Part shown: positions 1 to 9,109 of the stretch, in pieces
Layout of the letters: every line of letters starts with the position of its first letter
Position numbering within the stretch: the first letter of the stretch is position 1
NCBI GenBank assembly: GCA_015062825.1
Contig: SUTR01000022.1
Location: forward strand, 1 to 38,799
Origin: Methanosphaera stadtmanae
GTDB taxonomy: Archaea; Methanobacteriota; Methanobacteria; Methanobacteriales; Methanobacteriaceae
Direction of reading: 5' to 3'
DNA length: 38,799 bases
Position numbers and translations under genes: made by a program
Notes under the pieces: model-generated
Told to the model about the DNA's origin: nothing
Seen by the model: the letters and a program-made list of their open reading frames with translations, nothing else
Databases searched by the model: none

Positions 1-387
1 AATGTAATGAATTATTGATTTTAATTATTTTAATTACCATTATTTCTTATAAAAAAATTTAGTTTTTTCCATCAAATGTAACTTTTTTCTATAGATTTAT
101 ACTAAAAAAAATCAAAGATTTAAAAATCAATATTCTTATCCAATATTTTTTTAATTGTAATTAATATATGACATCATTTTAATATACATACTCTATAATA
201 ACCTAATCTTATATTTTGATTAGTTTTCCATGAGTTTTTAGCATGTTTTTCATCATATGATTTTATTAGTTCTTAAACATTAGGCATATGAGGCGTTATA
301 TCTTATTTATTTTATAAAAAAGTTTATTCGAGGTTTATTTTTATTATTGTAAAAATTTTAAGCATTATTTCTTTAATTAAAATGTAA

Positions 388-418
388 GCAAGTACTTGCA
401 GTCGAAAATATTTATATA
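388..418 (+). promoter_or_regulatory. Palindrome and strong archaeal promoter
   Basis: GCAAGTACTTGC at 388-399 is a perfect 12-bp palindrome. It is followed at once by CGAAAA (403-408), which looks like a purine-rich BRE, and by the TATA-like stretch TATTTATATA (409-418). This order is typical of strong archaeal promoters, including those of stable RNAs. Transcription would start about 25 bases downstream, near 440. The palindrome next to the BRE is a plausible operator; the regulator is unknown. Confidence 0.5.
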
Positions 419-439
419 TTTACCCGTATAGAATTATAA

Positions 440-605
440 GTAGGACTGGGAAAGTATTTTTCAGTGACAAATAATTATGGTTGTGATTCTAATGAACAAG
501 GCATATTAATCATAATTTGTTAATTAATACCCCTTATAAATTGGATGTGCATCCATGAGTTTTCCAAAAGGCTCTGAGTGATGTACACAAACACCCCAAG
601 CAATT
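440..605 (+). ncRNA. Candidate structured RNA
   Basis: No reading frame of useful length follows the promoter at 403-418, yet the stretch is less AT-rich than its surroundings and can fold. GGATG/CATCC (543-554) forms a tight hairpin, and ACAAAT..TTATG near 470-480 can pair with CATAATTTGT near 510-520. CTGA next to GTGATGT (574-583) recalls adjoining D' and C' boxes of archaeal C/D guide RNAs, but no convincing outer C and D boxes were found. The ends are guesses from the promoter and from where folding stops. Confidence 0.3.
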
Positions 606-882
606 TGAGTAAAATGAGAAAAATAATATATAATCAACATACTTAATATAAACAATCAAAAAATAAAACGTGTACTTAAAGGTCAAATGTAATGCACAAA
701 TTGATAAATTATCAACTTAATAAAGAAATCCATTTCCTTTAACTAGAACTTACCCCCAAAAAAATCTACAATGGATTCTATTTGATAAGCAGACTATCAA
801 AAAATAAATGTTTAAAGAAAAACCCCAAACATAATAATACAACATAAAATAGAGCATTGCATTTGAATTAATTAAAAAAGAG

Positions 883-1014
883 ATGAATGTAAACAAAGAG
901 TTTATTTATGATGATATTTTCGGGATTTGTAATAGACTAATCCATTTCCACATCGGTTATTGTCATAAAAGACTTTATTGTTTAAAAGCAGGAATAATAA
1001 ATAAAAACTCCTAA
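883..1014 (+). CDS. Possible 43-residue Cys/His-rich peptide
   Basis: An ATG at 883 opens a 43-codon frame ending in TAA at 1012-1014. The middle of the peptide is rich in Cys and His (ICNRLIHFHIGYCHKRLYC), a pattern that could bind a metal. A terminator-like hairpin lies 30 bases downstream on the same strand. Against it, the ribosome-binding site is weak (only AAAGAG directly before ATG) and no family is recognised. It may be a chance frame; the rest of 606-1163 shows no other gene. Confidence 0.2.
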   Translation: MNVNKEFIYDDIFGICNRLIHFHIGYCHKRLYCLKAGIINKNS

Positions 1015-1043
1015 AAAAAATAATATAAAAATATAAACAGATT

Positions 1044-1079
1044 TAGGAGACTTGAAATCTCCTACCCCTCACTTTTTTT
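1044..1079 (+). terminator. Hairpin plus T-run terminator
   Basis: TAGGAGA (1044-1050) and TCTCCTA (1058-1064) form a perfect 7-bp stem with a 7-base loop, followed by a run of seven T at 1073-1079. Oligo-T tracts end transcripts in methanogens. It would end a plus-strand transcript coming from the 388-1014 region, and it lies beyond the 3' end of the convergent minus-strand permease gene. Confidence 0.45.
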
Positions 1080-1163
1080 AGATATATTTAAAGCATAAGA
1101 TATTTGATAATATAACTTACTTCTAAGAACTCTTTTTAAATACTAGACAAACAACATACTTAA

Positions 1164-2369
1164 TCAATGTTCATACTTAAAGAAGCTCCTATCAAACAGT
1201 ATTCCTATATATGCAAGTGCCGCTGAGACTATTATTGCAAGTAGTGTCGGGCCTAATATGATTGAATCCATTGAGATTGTTATATTATATACTACAAATC
1301 CTGCAAGCCATGAGAACATATTCCATGACCATACTCTGATGTTCTCCCTGGTATTGCTTGTCAGGTAATATGATACTAAAAGTACTGCTGCCATTGGTGC
1401 AAATACTGATGCTATTAGGTATAGGAAGTTAATGTAATAATTCATTATGCCGGATATTGCAAGTATTGCACTTAATAGGCTTACTATTATTCCAACTGTT
1501 TTTGGATTGAGTTTATTGTATATTACATTAGCTGATTGGCCTGCTGAATTTGCTGCCATGAAATTTGTTGTTATTGTTGAAAGTACTACTATTATTATTC
1601 CTGATACTCCTAGATTTGCAAGAAGTATTGCCTGTGCTATTGTAACGCCTACTCCTATATGTGCTATTTCTATTCCTATAACGTACATCCATAAACTTGC
1701 AATTGTATATGCCAATGAGGATAGAAATGTTGCCATAAATGGTTTTTCCACATCCTTTGTATAGTCTGATATTACTGGAAGCCATGATATTGGCATTGCT
1801 ATGGATATTTCAAATATGTTCCAGAAACTTAGATTGGAGGCGGCCGGAATACCTGTTATGGAGGGGATATTACTTGGATTTATGTACCATAATCTTATGG
1901 ATAATATTGCCAGGAGTATTGTGAGTATTATCATTATTGCTGTGGTTATCTTTGAGATTCTCTTGAGGCCTACATGGACATATATTGCTATGAGTACTGC
2001 TAGCAGTATGCATATTGCAGGAGTTGATATTGGAAGATTGAGGCTGTTTATAGCTGATGCTCCCTGTGCATTCAGTACAGCTACCCATGCTACTAGCTGC
2101 ATCACATTTAATGTTGCAAAAAACTTGGATCCGTACTTGCTAAATGTAGATTGTGTTAGTTGCATTGCATTCATTCGAACTTTGGCTCCCATGTATCCAA
2201 CAAGAAATAGTAATAATCCACCTAGGATGTGTCCTAATATTAATGCAGTCCACATGGAAATTGATGATGTAGTATTTGCTATGCTGATTCCAGCCTCTAT
2301 TTCTGAGACGGATATTGCTACTCCAAACCATATTACTGCATTTGTTAAAAGTCCTGTTCGATTTTCCAT
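1164..2369 (-). CDS. cytX: Hydroxymethylpyrimidine permease, CytX-like (NCS1 family)
   Basis: A 401-residue integral membrane protein with about twelve hydrophobic segments, of the size and pattern of the nucleobase:cation symporter-1 family. The N-terminal stretch (GLLTNAVIWFGVAISVSEIEAG) and the NAQGASAINSL motif resemble CytX-type proteins, which are thought to import the thiamine precursor hydroxymethylpyrimidine. ThiM and ThiE, which use the thiazole and pyrimidine halves, lie at 27-28.7 kb, which fits a thiamine salvage role although the genes are not linked. The ATG at 2369 is the first methionine; its upstream ribosome-binding site is weak. No TPP riboswitch fold was seen in front. 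Cytosine or another nucleobase remains possible as substrate. Confidence 0.7.
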   Translation of the reverse strand: MENRTGLLTNAVIWFGVAISVSEIEAGISIANTTSSISMWTALILGHILGGLLLFLVGYMGAKVRMNAMQLTQSTFSKYGSKFFATLNVMQLVAWVAVLNAQGASAINSLNLPISTPAICILLAVLIAIYVHVGLKRISKITTAIMIILTILLAILSIRLWYINPSNIPSITGIPAASNLSFWNIFEISIAMPISWLPVISDYTKDVEKPFMATFLSSLAYTIASLWMYVIGIEIAHIGVGVTIAQAILLANLGVSGIIIVVLSTITTNFMAANSAGQSANVIYNKLNPKTVGIIVSLLSAILAISGIMNYYINFLYLIASVFAPMAAVLLVSYYLTSNTRENIRVWSWNMFSWLAGFVVYNITISMDSIILGPTLLAIIVSAALAYIGILFDRSFFKYEH

Positions 2370-2559
2370 ATAACTGCCTACTGTTAGCTAATATTTTTTG
2401 TTTTGTTTTTCTATTAGTTAGTTTTGTCATTATTAATATTTAAAAGTTATAACTATTGTTATATAAGTCTTGTTTAAATAAAATACACACTCAAAAACAA
2501 GAAAAATAGATAAAAAAGAAGATGAAAATAAAAAGAAAGAACAATCATTAATTCATACA

Positions 2560-4407
2560 TTATACTACTATCTCGCCCTTGACTTCAGGCTTTATCCTGA
2601 AGAGCAATGCATCCAATATTATTACAATTACAGAACCGATATTATGTACCAATGCACCGGTTATTGGTGTTAAGATTCCCATCATACCAAGTATCATTGC
2701 AATTGTATTTAACGTTAATGAGAATATTATCCCATACTTTATAGTATTATATGTTCTCTTTGACATTTTAAGTACATGAGATAGATAACGTACATCATCA
2801 TTAATAAATACAACATCAGCCGAGTCTATTGTAATATCACTTCCAATATTACCCATGGCCACACCTACATCGGCACGTTTTAGTGCTGATGCATCATTTA
2901 TTCCATCACCTACCATGATTACCTTCTTAAGTCGTCCTTTTAAGTCATCTACAAAATTCAACTTATCCTCTGGCAGACAGTTTGAATGTACATCATCAAT
3001 ATTAACCTGTCTTGCAATATCTGCTGCTACAGAATCATTATCTCCTGTCAGAAGAGTTACATCATATTTATCATCCCTTAATACCTTAATGAGATGTTCA
3101 ATATCCCGTTTAGGAGTGTCTTTTATTGAAAAGGTACCTATAAACTTATCATCATAGTATGTGTAGATAACAGTTGATGCATCATCAATATTATATACAT
3201 CTTTAGGTATTGTTATATCATATTTTTTAAACAGTTTTTCATTTCCTACCAGACACCTTTTATCATCTATAGTGCAGGTTATTCCCATACCCAATTCTAC
3301 TTCAAATTCTTGAGCATCATATAGTTGATTACCATCATAATAGTTTATTATTGCCTGTGATAATGGATGATCATAGTTTTTCTCAGCAGATGATGTTATT
3401 TTAACCAATTGCTCCTCTGCAATATTATTAAATGTCTTTACTGCAACTACTTCAGGTATTCCTGTGGTGATGGTTCCAGTCTTATCAAATACTATGTTGT
3501 CTGTCTTGTATAATGATTCCATCACTGCAGGGTTTTTTACCAGTATTCCATGTTTTGACAGGTTCCCCATTGAGGCAATTATAGCTGTAGGAGTTGCAAG
3601 TATTAATGCACACGGACAGAATACTACCAGTACAGTAACGGCATTGGTAATATTATGTGTTACAAGCAATGTATATATTGCCATTGTAAATGATATTCCA
3701 ACCACCCAATTTGCCACCTTATCTGCCTCTCTGATTATAGGAGTCTCCTCATTGTTTACCTCTTCAATTAATGATATGAGTTTCTGTAATGAATTAGATT
3801 TTCCATCAGCTGTTACATGGACTATTATTTGTCCATAATTATTTATAGTACCGGCATATACCTCATCATCTATTGTCTTGTCAACAGGCAATGATTCACC
3901 TGTAATTAATGATTGATTTACTGTTGTAGTTCCATTGATTATTTTACCATCTGCAGGTATTGTTTCACCAGGATTTATCTTAATGATATCATCCTTTTTA
4001 ATTGTCAATGCATCAACCATTGACTCAACATCATCCTTTATTAGTCTTGCCTGTGATGGTTGGAGTTTAATTAATTTCTCTATTCTAAGCTGTGTTGTGG
4101 ATACTGTTATCTCTTCAAGAAGTCCACCAATTTCCATTATCACAGCTATTTCTGCAGCTGCAAATACTTCACCAATATATAGTGATGCAATTATTGCAAT
4201 GGATACCAGCACATCTGCTTTAATGTCATGTTCCTTAACTAATCCTACTATTGATCCATAGATTATTGGAATTGCACATAGTACCAATGCAATATATGCC
4301 GGATCAATGGATGCTATTTTGATATTCATGTGACTTAGTATTACACAGAATATTGCTATGGCTATCCTCAGTATATCCTCTTTAAATTCATATATTTTTC
4401 CATTCAT
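2560..4407 (-). CDS. Heavy-metal-translocating P1B-type ATPase
   Basis: A 615-residue metal-pumping ATPase. Visible motifs are TGES (169-172, actuator), CPCALILATP in the sixth membrane segment (CPC at 264-266), the phosphorylated Asp in DKTGT (D308), HPLSQA of the nucleotide domain and GDGIND near residue 495. It has no N-terminal HMA metal-binding domain, so it is shorter than typical CopA or CadA. The CPC..ATPTA form is common in copper exporters, but the last membrane segment (ALVHNIGSVIV) lacks the MxxSS copper signature, so zinc, cadmium or manganese is equally possible. AGGAGGTG lies about 8 bases before the ATG. A palindrome at 4490-4511 sits in the promoter region. Confidence 0.85.
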   Translation of the reverse strand: MNGKIYEFKEDILRIAIAIFCVILSHMNIKIASIDPAYIALVLCAIPIIYGSIVGLVKEHDIKADVLVSIAIIASLYIGEVFAAAEIAVIMEIGGLLEEITVSTTQLRIEKLIKLQPSQARLIKDDVESMVDALTIKKDDIIKINPGETIPADGKIINGTTTVNQSLITGESLPVDKTIDDEVYAGTINNYGQIIVHVTADGKSNSLQKLISLIEEVNNEETPIIREADKVANWVVGISFTMAIYTLLVTHNITNAVTVLVVFCPCALILATPTAIIASMGNLSKHGILVKNPAVMESLYKTDNIVFDKTGTITTGIPEVVAVKTFNNIAEEQLVKITSSAEKNYDHPLSQAIINYYDGNQLYDAQEFEVELGMGITCTIDDKRCLVGNEKLFKKYDITIPKDVYNIDDASTVIYTYYDDKFIGTFSIKDTPKRDIEHLIKVLRDDKYDVTLLTGDNDSVAADIARQVNIDDVHSNCLPEDKLNFVDDLKGRLKKVIMVGDGINDASALKRADVGVAMGNIGSDITIDSADVVFINDDVRYLSHVLKMSKRTYNTIKYGIIFSLTLNTIAMILGMMGILTPITGALVHNIGSVIVIILDALLFRIKPEVKGEIVV

Positions 4408-4489
4408 TGCTTACACCTCCTGCTAATAGGAAATATTTTTTTTAAGGTAAATTTTCATGATTATTACAGTTTAGTTAAATTATTAATAA

Positions 4490-4511
4490 ATACCTATACC
4501 CCTATAGGTAT
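4490..4511 (-). promoter_or_regulatory. Palindromic operator candidate of the metal ATPase
   Basis: ATACCTATA (4490-4498) and TATAGGTAT (4503-4511) are perfect 9-bp inverted arms around CCCC. The inner part, ATACCCCTATAGGTAT (4496-4511), resembles boxes bound by CsoR/RcnR-type metal sensors in bacteria (ATACCC...GGGTAT). It lies about 80 bases before the ATPase start, so metal-dependent repression is a reasonable guess. No regulator gene is in the window. Confidence 0.45.
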
Positions 4512-4679
4512 AATATAAGTTATGATTAACTAATATTTAAACATATTTTAGCACAAAAACAAAAAGATAAAAATAAATATAAAAAAAATAAAGTAAAAAC
4601 AATAAATTCCAAATAAAACAAGACAATAAACAACAGTAAACAAAAAACAAAACAAAAAACAATAATTACACTCAACTCT

Positions 4680-4910
4680 TACAGACAACAACAAAGCAAT
4701 AAACACAGGAAAAATAGTCTTCAATAAATGGTAAAACACTAAAAGATGAAAACGGTAAGGTAATCTATGCAAAAATAGTAAACAACACAGTAATTGTTGA
4801 ATATACATTACCAGATCCAGATAATGCAAAGGATTATACTATTCCCAACTACTTTAATATCACCAGATTATGAGCGTCTTGAAGATAGTAAAACTTTAAC
4901 TGTCAATTAA
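4680..4910 (+). pseudogene. Adhesin gene 3' fragment 1
   Basis: This stretch is a near copy of the last Ig-like repeat of the intact adhesin gene (about 13350-13584): it encodes broken pieces of TGKVVF..NGKT.KDENGKVIYAKIVNNTVIVEYTLPD and ends with the same SKTLTVN and TAA (4908-4910). Small deletions change the frame, for example at about 4722 and after 4840, and there is no start codon or signal peptide. It is either a decayed gene end or a silent cassette. Bases 4560-4680 before it are AT-rich and hold nothing recognisable. Confidence 0.75.
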
Positions 4911-5010
4911 TAAAATAATGTTACAATTAACTTTTATAGAAAAAAAGAGGGTGATTAATTGTAATCATCCCCCTAATTTTTTTCATATGGATTATTGGAA
5001 ATTGAGAGAA

Positions 5011-5715
5011 TTAATTCACATATGATTTTAAGTCTTTAAGGTTCCATACTTCTTTTAAGAAATCAAATTCACATTTTTTCAAAGCTTTTATTAATTCTTT
5101 ATCAAAGGATATGAATATTAATTTATTATTTTTTAAATCATAATATTCACATAAATCCAGAATTATCATCATATCTTCTTTATGAATATTATTTTTGGTT
5201 AAAATGGATGTAACTTTCTTATATGATTCATTATGTTTAGGAATTAGGATTAGTTTCTGTAAAAAATTGTTTTTATATATTAAAGTACTTCTTTTAAGGT
5301 TTATTACATATTCCAATATGACTTTTCTAAGCTGGAATATATCCACATTATAGAAGTTATTTCTTTTCCAAATAGATTTTATTATGTCTTTTTTTACTTT
5401 TTTATATACTTTTTTATTTCAATATAAGTATTGTTTATTATTCTTTATAATAATGGAGGTAAATATTTCAAGATTTATGAATTCATCGGAATAATTATTT
5501 AATATTGAAATACAATCATATAAGAAAGTAGTTATGAAGTTTATTTTATTATCAATTACTTTGTTAATTTCCTCTTTTATATGTTCTGTATAATACATTT
5601 GATTATGAGAATCCTTTGCAAACTCTTTGACTAAAATATGATTAGGTTCAATTTCAAATAAATATGTTATAATAATATTTGTATCAAGACAGTATTCATC
5701 TAAATTAATTTTCAA
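5011..5715 (-). pseudogene. PIN-domain nuclease, copy 1, with internal stop
   Basis: A 235-codon frame homologous to the intact gene at 15328-16041. It starts at TTG 5715, overlapping the end of its partner gene by 11 bases, and begins with the PIN signature LDTNIIITYLFEIEP; the second acidic site is HIKEEINKV, the third region HKEDMMIILDLCEYYD and the last FISFDKELI. The frame is unbroken except for one TGA at 5419-5421 (codon 99), where the intact copy has an ordinary sense codon (..YEYANKSFKK). A product stopping there lacks the last acidic residues and should be inactive. TGA is a normal stop in nearby genes, so readthrough is unlikely but not excluded. Confidence 0.75.
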
Positions 5716-6298
5716 TAAACTCCATTGCTAACAATTCTTTCATACTTTTATCAGGCTCATTTAATCCAGTATAAAATTTATCATTGAACAATTTTTTATG
5801 CTCTTCTAACTTTGATTTATATAGTATATAATTATCTTCATATATATTACTGTCATTTTGTAAATCAAATATTTTACAATTTAAAACATTACTAAAATCA
5901 CTTAATAATCTATTAATAAAATTTAAAGAACAATAAATATTTTGTACTTCATCTTCAGTTAATTTATCCACATCATTACTTAAAATATTATTAGAAACAT
6001 CATTCAAGACAATTAATATATGATTTATCATTGACCAACAATCCATAAAATCATAAAAGAGAGTATTAGACAATTCATTATTATTAACAAGCAATGTACT
6101 TATCTTTGGTAAATATCTATCACATATATCACTTAAAAAATTAACCGAATCAATTAGAATAAATATTGAATATTCCTCATTTTTAAATATTTTCAAACGT
6201 TCAAAAGGAAGTCTGATAAAATCTAAAAAAGTAGAAATATTAACAGTATTCAATTCAATATTAGAAACATTCATTTTTGAAACAGTTGTAACATCCAT
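5705..6298 (-). CDS. Helical partner protein of PIN module, copy 1
   Basis: A 197-residue protein, probably mostly alpha-helical, without membrane segments or a known motif. It aligns with the protein of 16038-16589: both have an early L.D.I..P stretch, a Y.P.IS..L.NN...L.YDFM block near the middle, F.N.LN.K, and a K.F.DK.Y segment near the end. It is the first gene of a two-gene unit with the PIN nuclease. GGAGGTTAAATCTA lies directly before the ATG, so translation should be strong. Position and pairing suggest an antitoxin or regulator of the nuclease, but this is inference. With the nuclease broken here, it may act as an orphan. Confidence 0.65.
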   Translation of the reverse strand: MDVTTVSKMNVSNIELNTVNISTFLDFIRLPFERLKIFKNEEYSIFILIDSVNFLSDICDRYLPKISTLLVNNNELSNTLFYDFMDCWSMINHILIVLNDVSNNILSNDVDKLTEDEVQNIYCSLNFINRLLSDFSNVLNCKIFDLQNDSNIYEDNYILYKSKLEEHKKLFNDKFYTGLNEPDKSMKELLAMEFIEN

Positions 6299-6432
6299 TA
6301 GATTTAACCTCCAAAAAATTATTATGGTAATATTTATCTTTGTAATAAATAATATAAATTACCATTAATATCAATTGATAAAAAAATATTTTTTTCACAT
6401 ATAAACAAGTTTCAGGAATTTAAATAAGTAAA

Positions 6433-6757
6433 CAACATCCAATTAAACATAAAACTCAACTAATCATAGTTACAACCCTATATACAAAAAAAAAACAACA
6501 ATAATACCAGCAAGTACATGTTTCACAATGCAAATCTCACAGACAACAACACAGGTAAAGTAGTATTCAAGATAAACGGTAAAACAGTTAAAGATGAAAA
6601 CAGTAAGGTAATCTATGCAAAAGTAGTAAACAACACAGTAGAATTTGAATACACATTACCAGAATCATATAAAGCTAAGATTATACTATTCCCAACTACT
6701 TTAATATCACCGGATTATGAACACATTGAAGATAGTAAAACTTTAACTGTCAATTAA
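6433..6757 (+). pseudogene. Adhesin gene 3' fragment 2
   Basis: From about 6433 the sequence follows the intact adhesin gene around 12970-13060 (ACTAATCATAG, then TTTCACAATGCAA.TCTCACAGAC) and then joins the final repeat of the same gene, ending in SKTLTVN and TAA at 6755-6757. It is therefore a chimera of the first and last Ig-like repeats. A 79-codon frame opens at ATG 6518 (TGKVVFKINGKTVKDENSK), but there is no signal peptide, and a local frame slip replaces the usual AKDYNITAV with AKIILFPTT. It is best read as a non-functional gene end or cassette. Confidence 0.7.
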
Positions 6758-6792
6758 TAAAATAATATTACAATTAAATTTTATACTAAAAT

Positions 6793-7068
6793 GAATACCT
6801 CAACCTCTACATGTTTAGGATTGAAAAAACTTCAGTAAAAAGTATAACTTCACTTAATCTAAATCATACTAAAAGAGAATTTGAATAGAAATCGACATTC
6901 TGTAATCCTTTTGCGTATCATCTTGTGTTAGTAACCAAGTATCATATAAAAGTTATTACTCAAGATGTTAAGAACCCACGGGACGTGGGGGATAGCTTAG
7001 TATATTTAAGTTTCAATAAAAACTTATAACCTAAGAATATCCCACTTCTACAAGATGAAAAGGTTCAA
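6793..7068 (+). mobile_element. Miniature IS605-type element A
   Basis: The left end (GAATACCTCAACCTCTACA at 6793) and the right end (hairpins, then GGTTCAA at 7062-7068) match those of the tnpB element at 17900-19639. Inside, only the start of a Y1 transposase is left: about 6890-6970 encodes NRHSV and, after a frame slip, YHLVLVTKYHIKVIT, the typical opening of IS200/IS605 TnpA. That fragment runs straight into the right end, so most of tnpA and all of tnpB are gone. With no intact gene, it could move only with proteins supplied in trans. Confidence 0.7.
6972..7068 (+). ncRNA. Orphan omega-RNA-like right end (element A)
   Basis: Homologous to the RNA-coding right end behind tnpB at 19541-19639. 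Stem CCCACG/CGTGGG (6975-6989) replaces CCCTCG/CGAGGG, and the long-range pair CTTAG (6996-7000)/CTAAG (7031-7035) replaces CTTGG/CCAAG, so both stems keep pairing through double changes. The final hairpin around TTCTACAA is weakened here. If transcribed, the guide would be read from 7069 on. No tnpB lies with it. Confidence 0.5.
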
Positions 7069-7172
7069 TCTTTTAATTGCATAAGTATATATATTAAATT
7101 AAACAAATAATGTTAACCATACAATAATTTCAAAAGTAGTAGAAGTTATAGTATAAAGGCTAAAATGTTAAT

Positions 7173-7201
7173 GTTAGGATTTCTTTTGTGGAAATTCTAA
7201 C
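7173..7201. other. Hairpin with 11-bp stem
   Basis: GTTAGGATTTC (7173-7183) can pair with GAAATTCTAAC (7191-7201) with one G-T pair, around the loop TTTTGTG. It is not followed by a clear T-run and is not linked to a gene. It could be part of a small RNA or a decayed element end. Confidence 0.3.
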
Positions 7202-7408
7202 CATTCAACATCAATCTATTTTTTAAAAGACCTTAATTTATAAATTTTTATCAGCACTTTTAAAATGACTTATTCAATAATTATTAATAACAAATTGTAG
7301 AATATTATTACTGTAGATATAAATGAAGATTCCATAGCTTTTGGATAATTATTATTTTAGCCAATAGTTATCTAAAAACACTCCGATTAAATAAAAGAGA
7401 GTGAAACT

Positions 7409-7504
7409 ATGACTTCTACTACACTTGAAGGAGTCACAATAATATTAATTGTACTCCAGATAATTAAAGAAATAATTTCTTTATATAAACTTATGAACGA
7501 ATAA
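7409..7504 (+). CDS. Possible 31-residue hydrophobic peptide
   Basis: ATG at 7409 to TAA at 7502-7504 encodes a 31-residue peptide with a polar start, one hydrophobic stretch (VTIILIVLQIIKEIISLY) and a charged end. GAGAGTG lies about 7 bases ahead as a possible ribosome-binding site. Size and layout recall the single-span toxins of bacterial type I systems, but there is no sequence match to a named family and no antisense RNA can be shown. It may be a chance frame in AT-rich DNA. Confidence 0.3.
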   Translation: MTSTTLEGVTIILIVLQIIKEIISLYKLMNE

Positions 7505-9109
7505 TAACCTCCCACATCCATAAATACTAATTAACCTTCTATTTCGAATCAGATATGCCCACATATTCATTATACTAATTTTATTACATAGATTTCATTC
7601 ATACTTTTATATTTTTTAACAAATAAATAGGTTAAACGAATAAAAACATTACACTAAATCAAATTTTAACAATTAAAACAAACATAATCTCTATTCAACA
7701 ATAAACACTGAAAAAAAATAATATTCAAAATTAAAAATCCAAAAATATTAATAAAAACGAAAAAAAATAAGGAAAAATACTTTGAATAACTGGATGAAAA
7801 ATAATTATTTTTATTCATCAATTTCAAGTACCACTTTGAAATATAATTAAAAGCAGATAATCACCCACATACGTCAATTTTGACTGACAACCCCATAATA
7901 TGTATTACTATTTAACTTTATAATTTATTATTCAAGAAAGATAATACTCATAGGCATCATCTGAAAGAACCATACTAATTTAATTATCAAGTTAAATTTT
8001 AGGATAAAATCCATAGAATTTATGAAAATATGCAAGTTCAAAATAATTTTTATAATCTTCTATTTATTAAATAAAACTTCTATAATCTTTATTTATCATA
8101 TAAAAATAAGTATACTCCCCCCCTAGACAGTTAAATAATATCCAATTATAGAATAAACAAACACATATAAAGCATTATTGAAAATCAATTTAACACACTT
8201 AAACTTATTAAATAGATGGGTTTTGACTTAAAAATTACTAGCAGAAAAACTTTTTAATATATATTTCAATATTTTTACAAATCTAATAATTACATTAATA
8301 TTCTTATTTAATTCAAAACATTTATATATTATTATCATTATAATTATAAACATTGTTTAATTTATATTGAATATTGAAATTTATGAATTGAAAAGATTAA
8401 TACAGAATCAGAAAGGTAAACATCCCATAATAAATATGATAATGCAACTATAAAATAATAGAAAAAAGCATATAGAGTAAAATAATTAACCAATGGGTTT
8501 TAAAACTTTTTTGTTTAATGATTATGAAATTCATAGCATGAAAACATAAATAGTAAATAAACACAAGTAATACAATTTACCATTATTGTTTTGTTTAAAC
8601 CAATATTATGAGTTAAATTATCCAATCACATTTTTTTAACAAAATAATTAGAAAAATGATCCAAAACATTTAAAAAAAAAAATGATGGTGCCTTAAAATA
8701 AAGATATTTGAATCTTGATATTAACCTATAATATATAATACCAATAATATTTTAATATTATAAAAAACTTAAACATTAATATAATTAAGGATGAATCACT
8801 TTCAATTTATAATGTAATGGTTTTATTTGATGAAATATGGAGAAAACAATTAAATAATGTGAAAAAAAGGATTGTTCTTCCAAAATACAATAATTATAAA
8901 ACTCATAATATGAAACTAAAAACTTAATGGAATAATTATAGATGTTGATACATTTCATTAACTGGTTGTTTCTGTTGATATAAACATAAAACATTTAAAA
9001 ACAATGATGAAACATTTAATTTATAAAAAATATATTAAAAATAAATTAGATTAATTAAAAATTATTAGATTATTATGTTAATAATCTTATATTTTTCAGG
9101 TGATTAACC
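7505..9109. other. 1.6-kb region without a clear gene
   Basis: AT-rich DNA with no convincing gene. At about 7700-7760 a faint match to the adhesin repeat (AATAAACACTG..AAA, TATTCAAAA) suggests a fourth, strongly decayed adhesin fragment. A direct repeat lies at 8040-8210 (listed separately). A 36-codon frame at 8817-8927 and a longer minus-strand frame at 8785-8994 have no recognisable features or good ribosome-binding sites. The last 60 bases hold the leader of the Ntn hydrolase gene, with AGGTGATTAACC before its ATG. Confidence 0.4.
8040..8210 (+). repeat. Direct repeat R1 (adhesin upstream region)
   Basis: About 170 bases that match 10556-10725 closely, from AAAATAATTTTTATAATCTT through CAGACAGTTAAATAATATCC to ACACACTTAAACTTATTA. 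The other copy lies just upstream of the intact adhesin gene. R1 and R2 bracket the Ntn hydrolase/RelE operon. No adhesin coding sequence follows R1. Confidence 0.8.

Noticed and set aside
2370-2559. TPP riboswitch before the cytX-like gene
   Set aside because: No CUGAGA or ACCUGAU-like core is present in the leader on the minus strand.
4548-4829. 93-residue minus-strand hydrophobic frame rich in Phe and Leu
   Set aside because: It is the antisense of the adhesin fragment and of A-rich DNA; Phe/Leu runs come from poly-T.
7062-7072. GGTTCAATC as the T-arm of a tRNA
   Set aside because: No acceptor or anticodon stem can be built around it; the string is the right end of an IS605-type element.
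8785-8994. 69-residue minus-strand reading frame
   Set aside because: No ribosome-binding site, an odd Tyr/Asn/Ile-rich composition as expected from AT-rich noise, and no partner gene.
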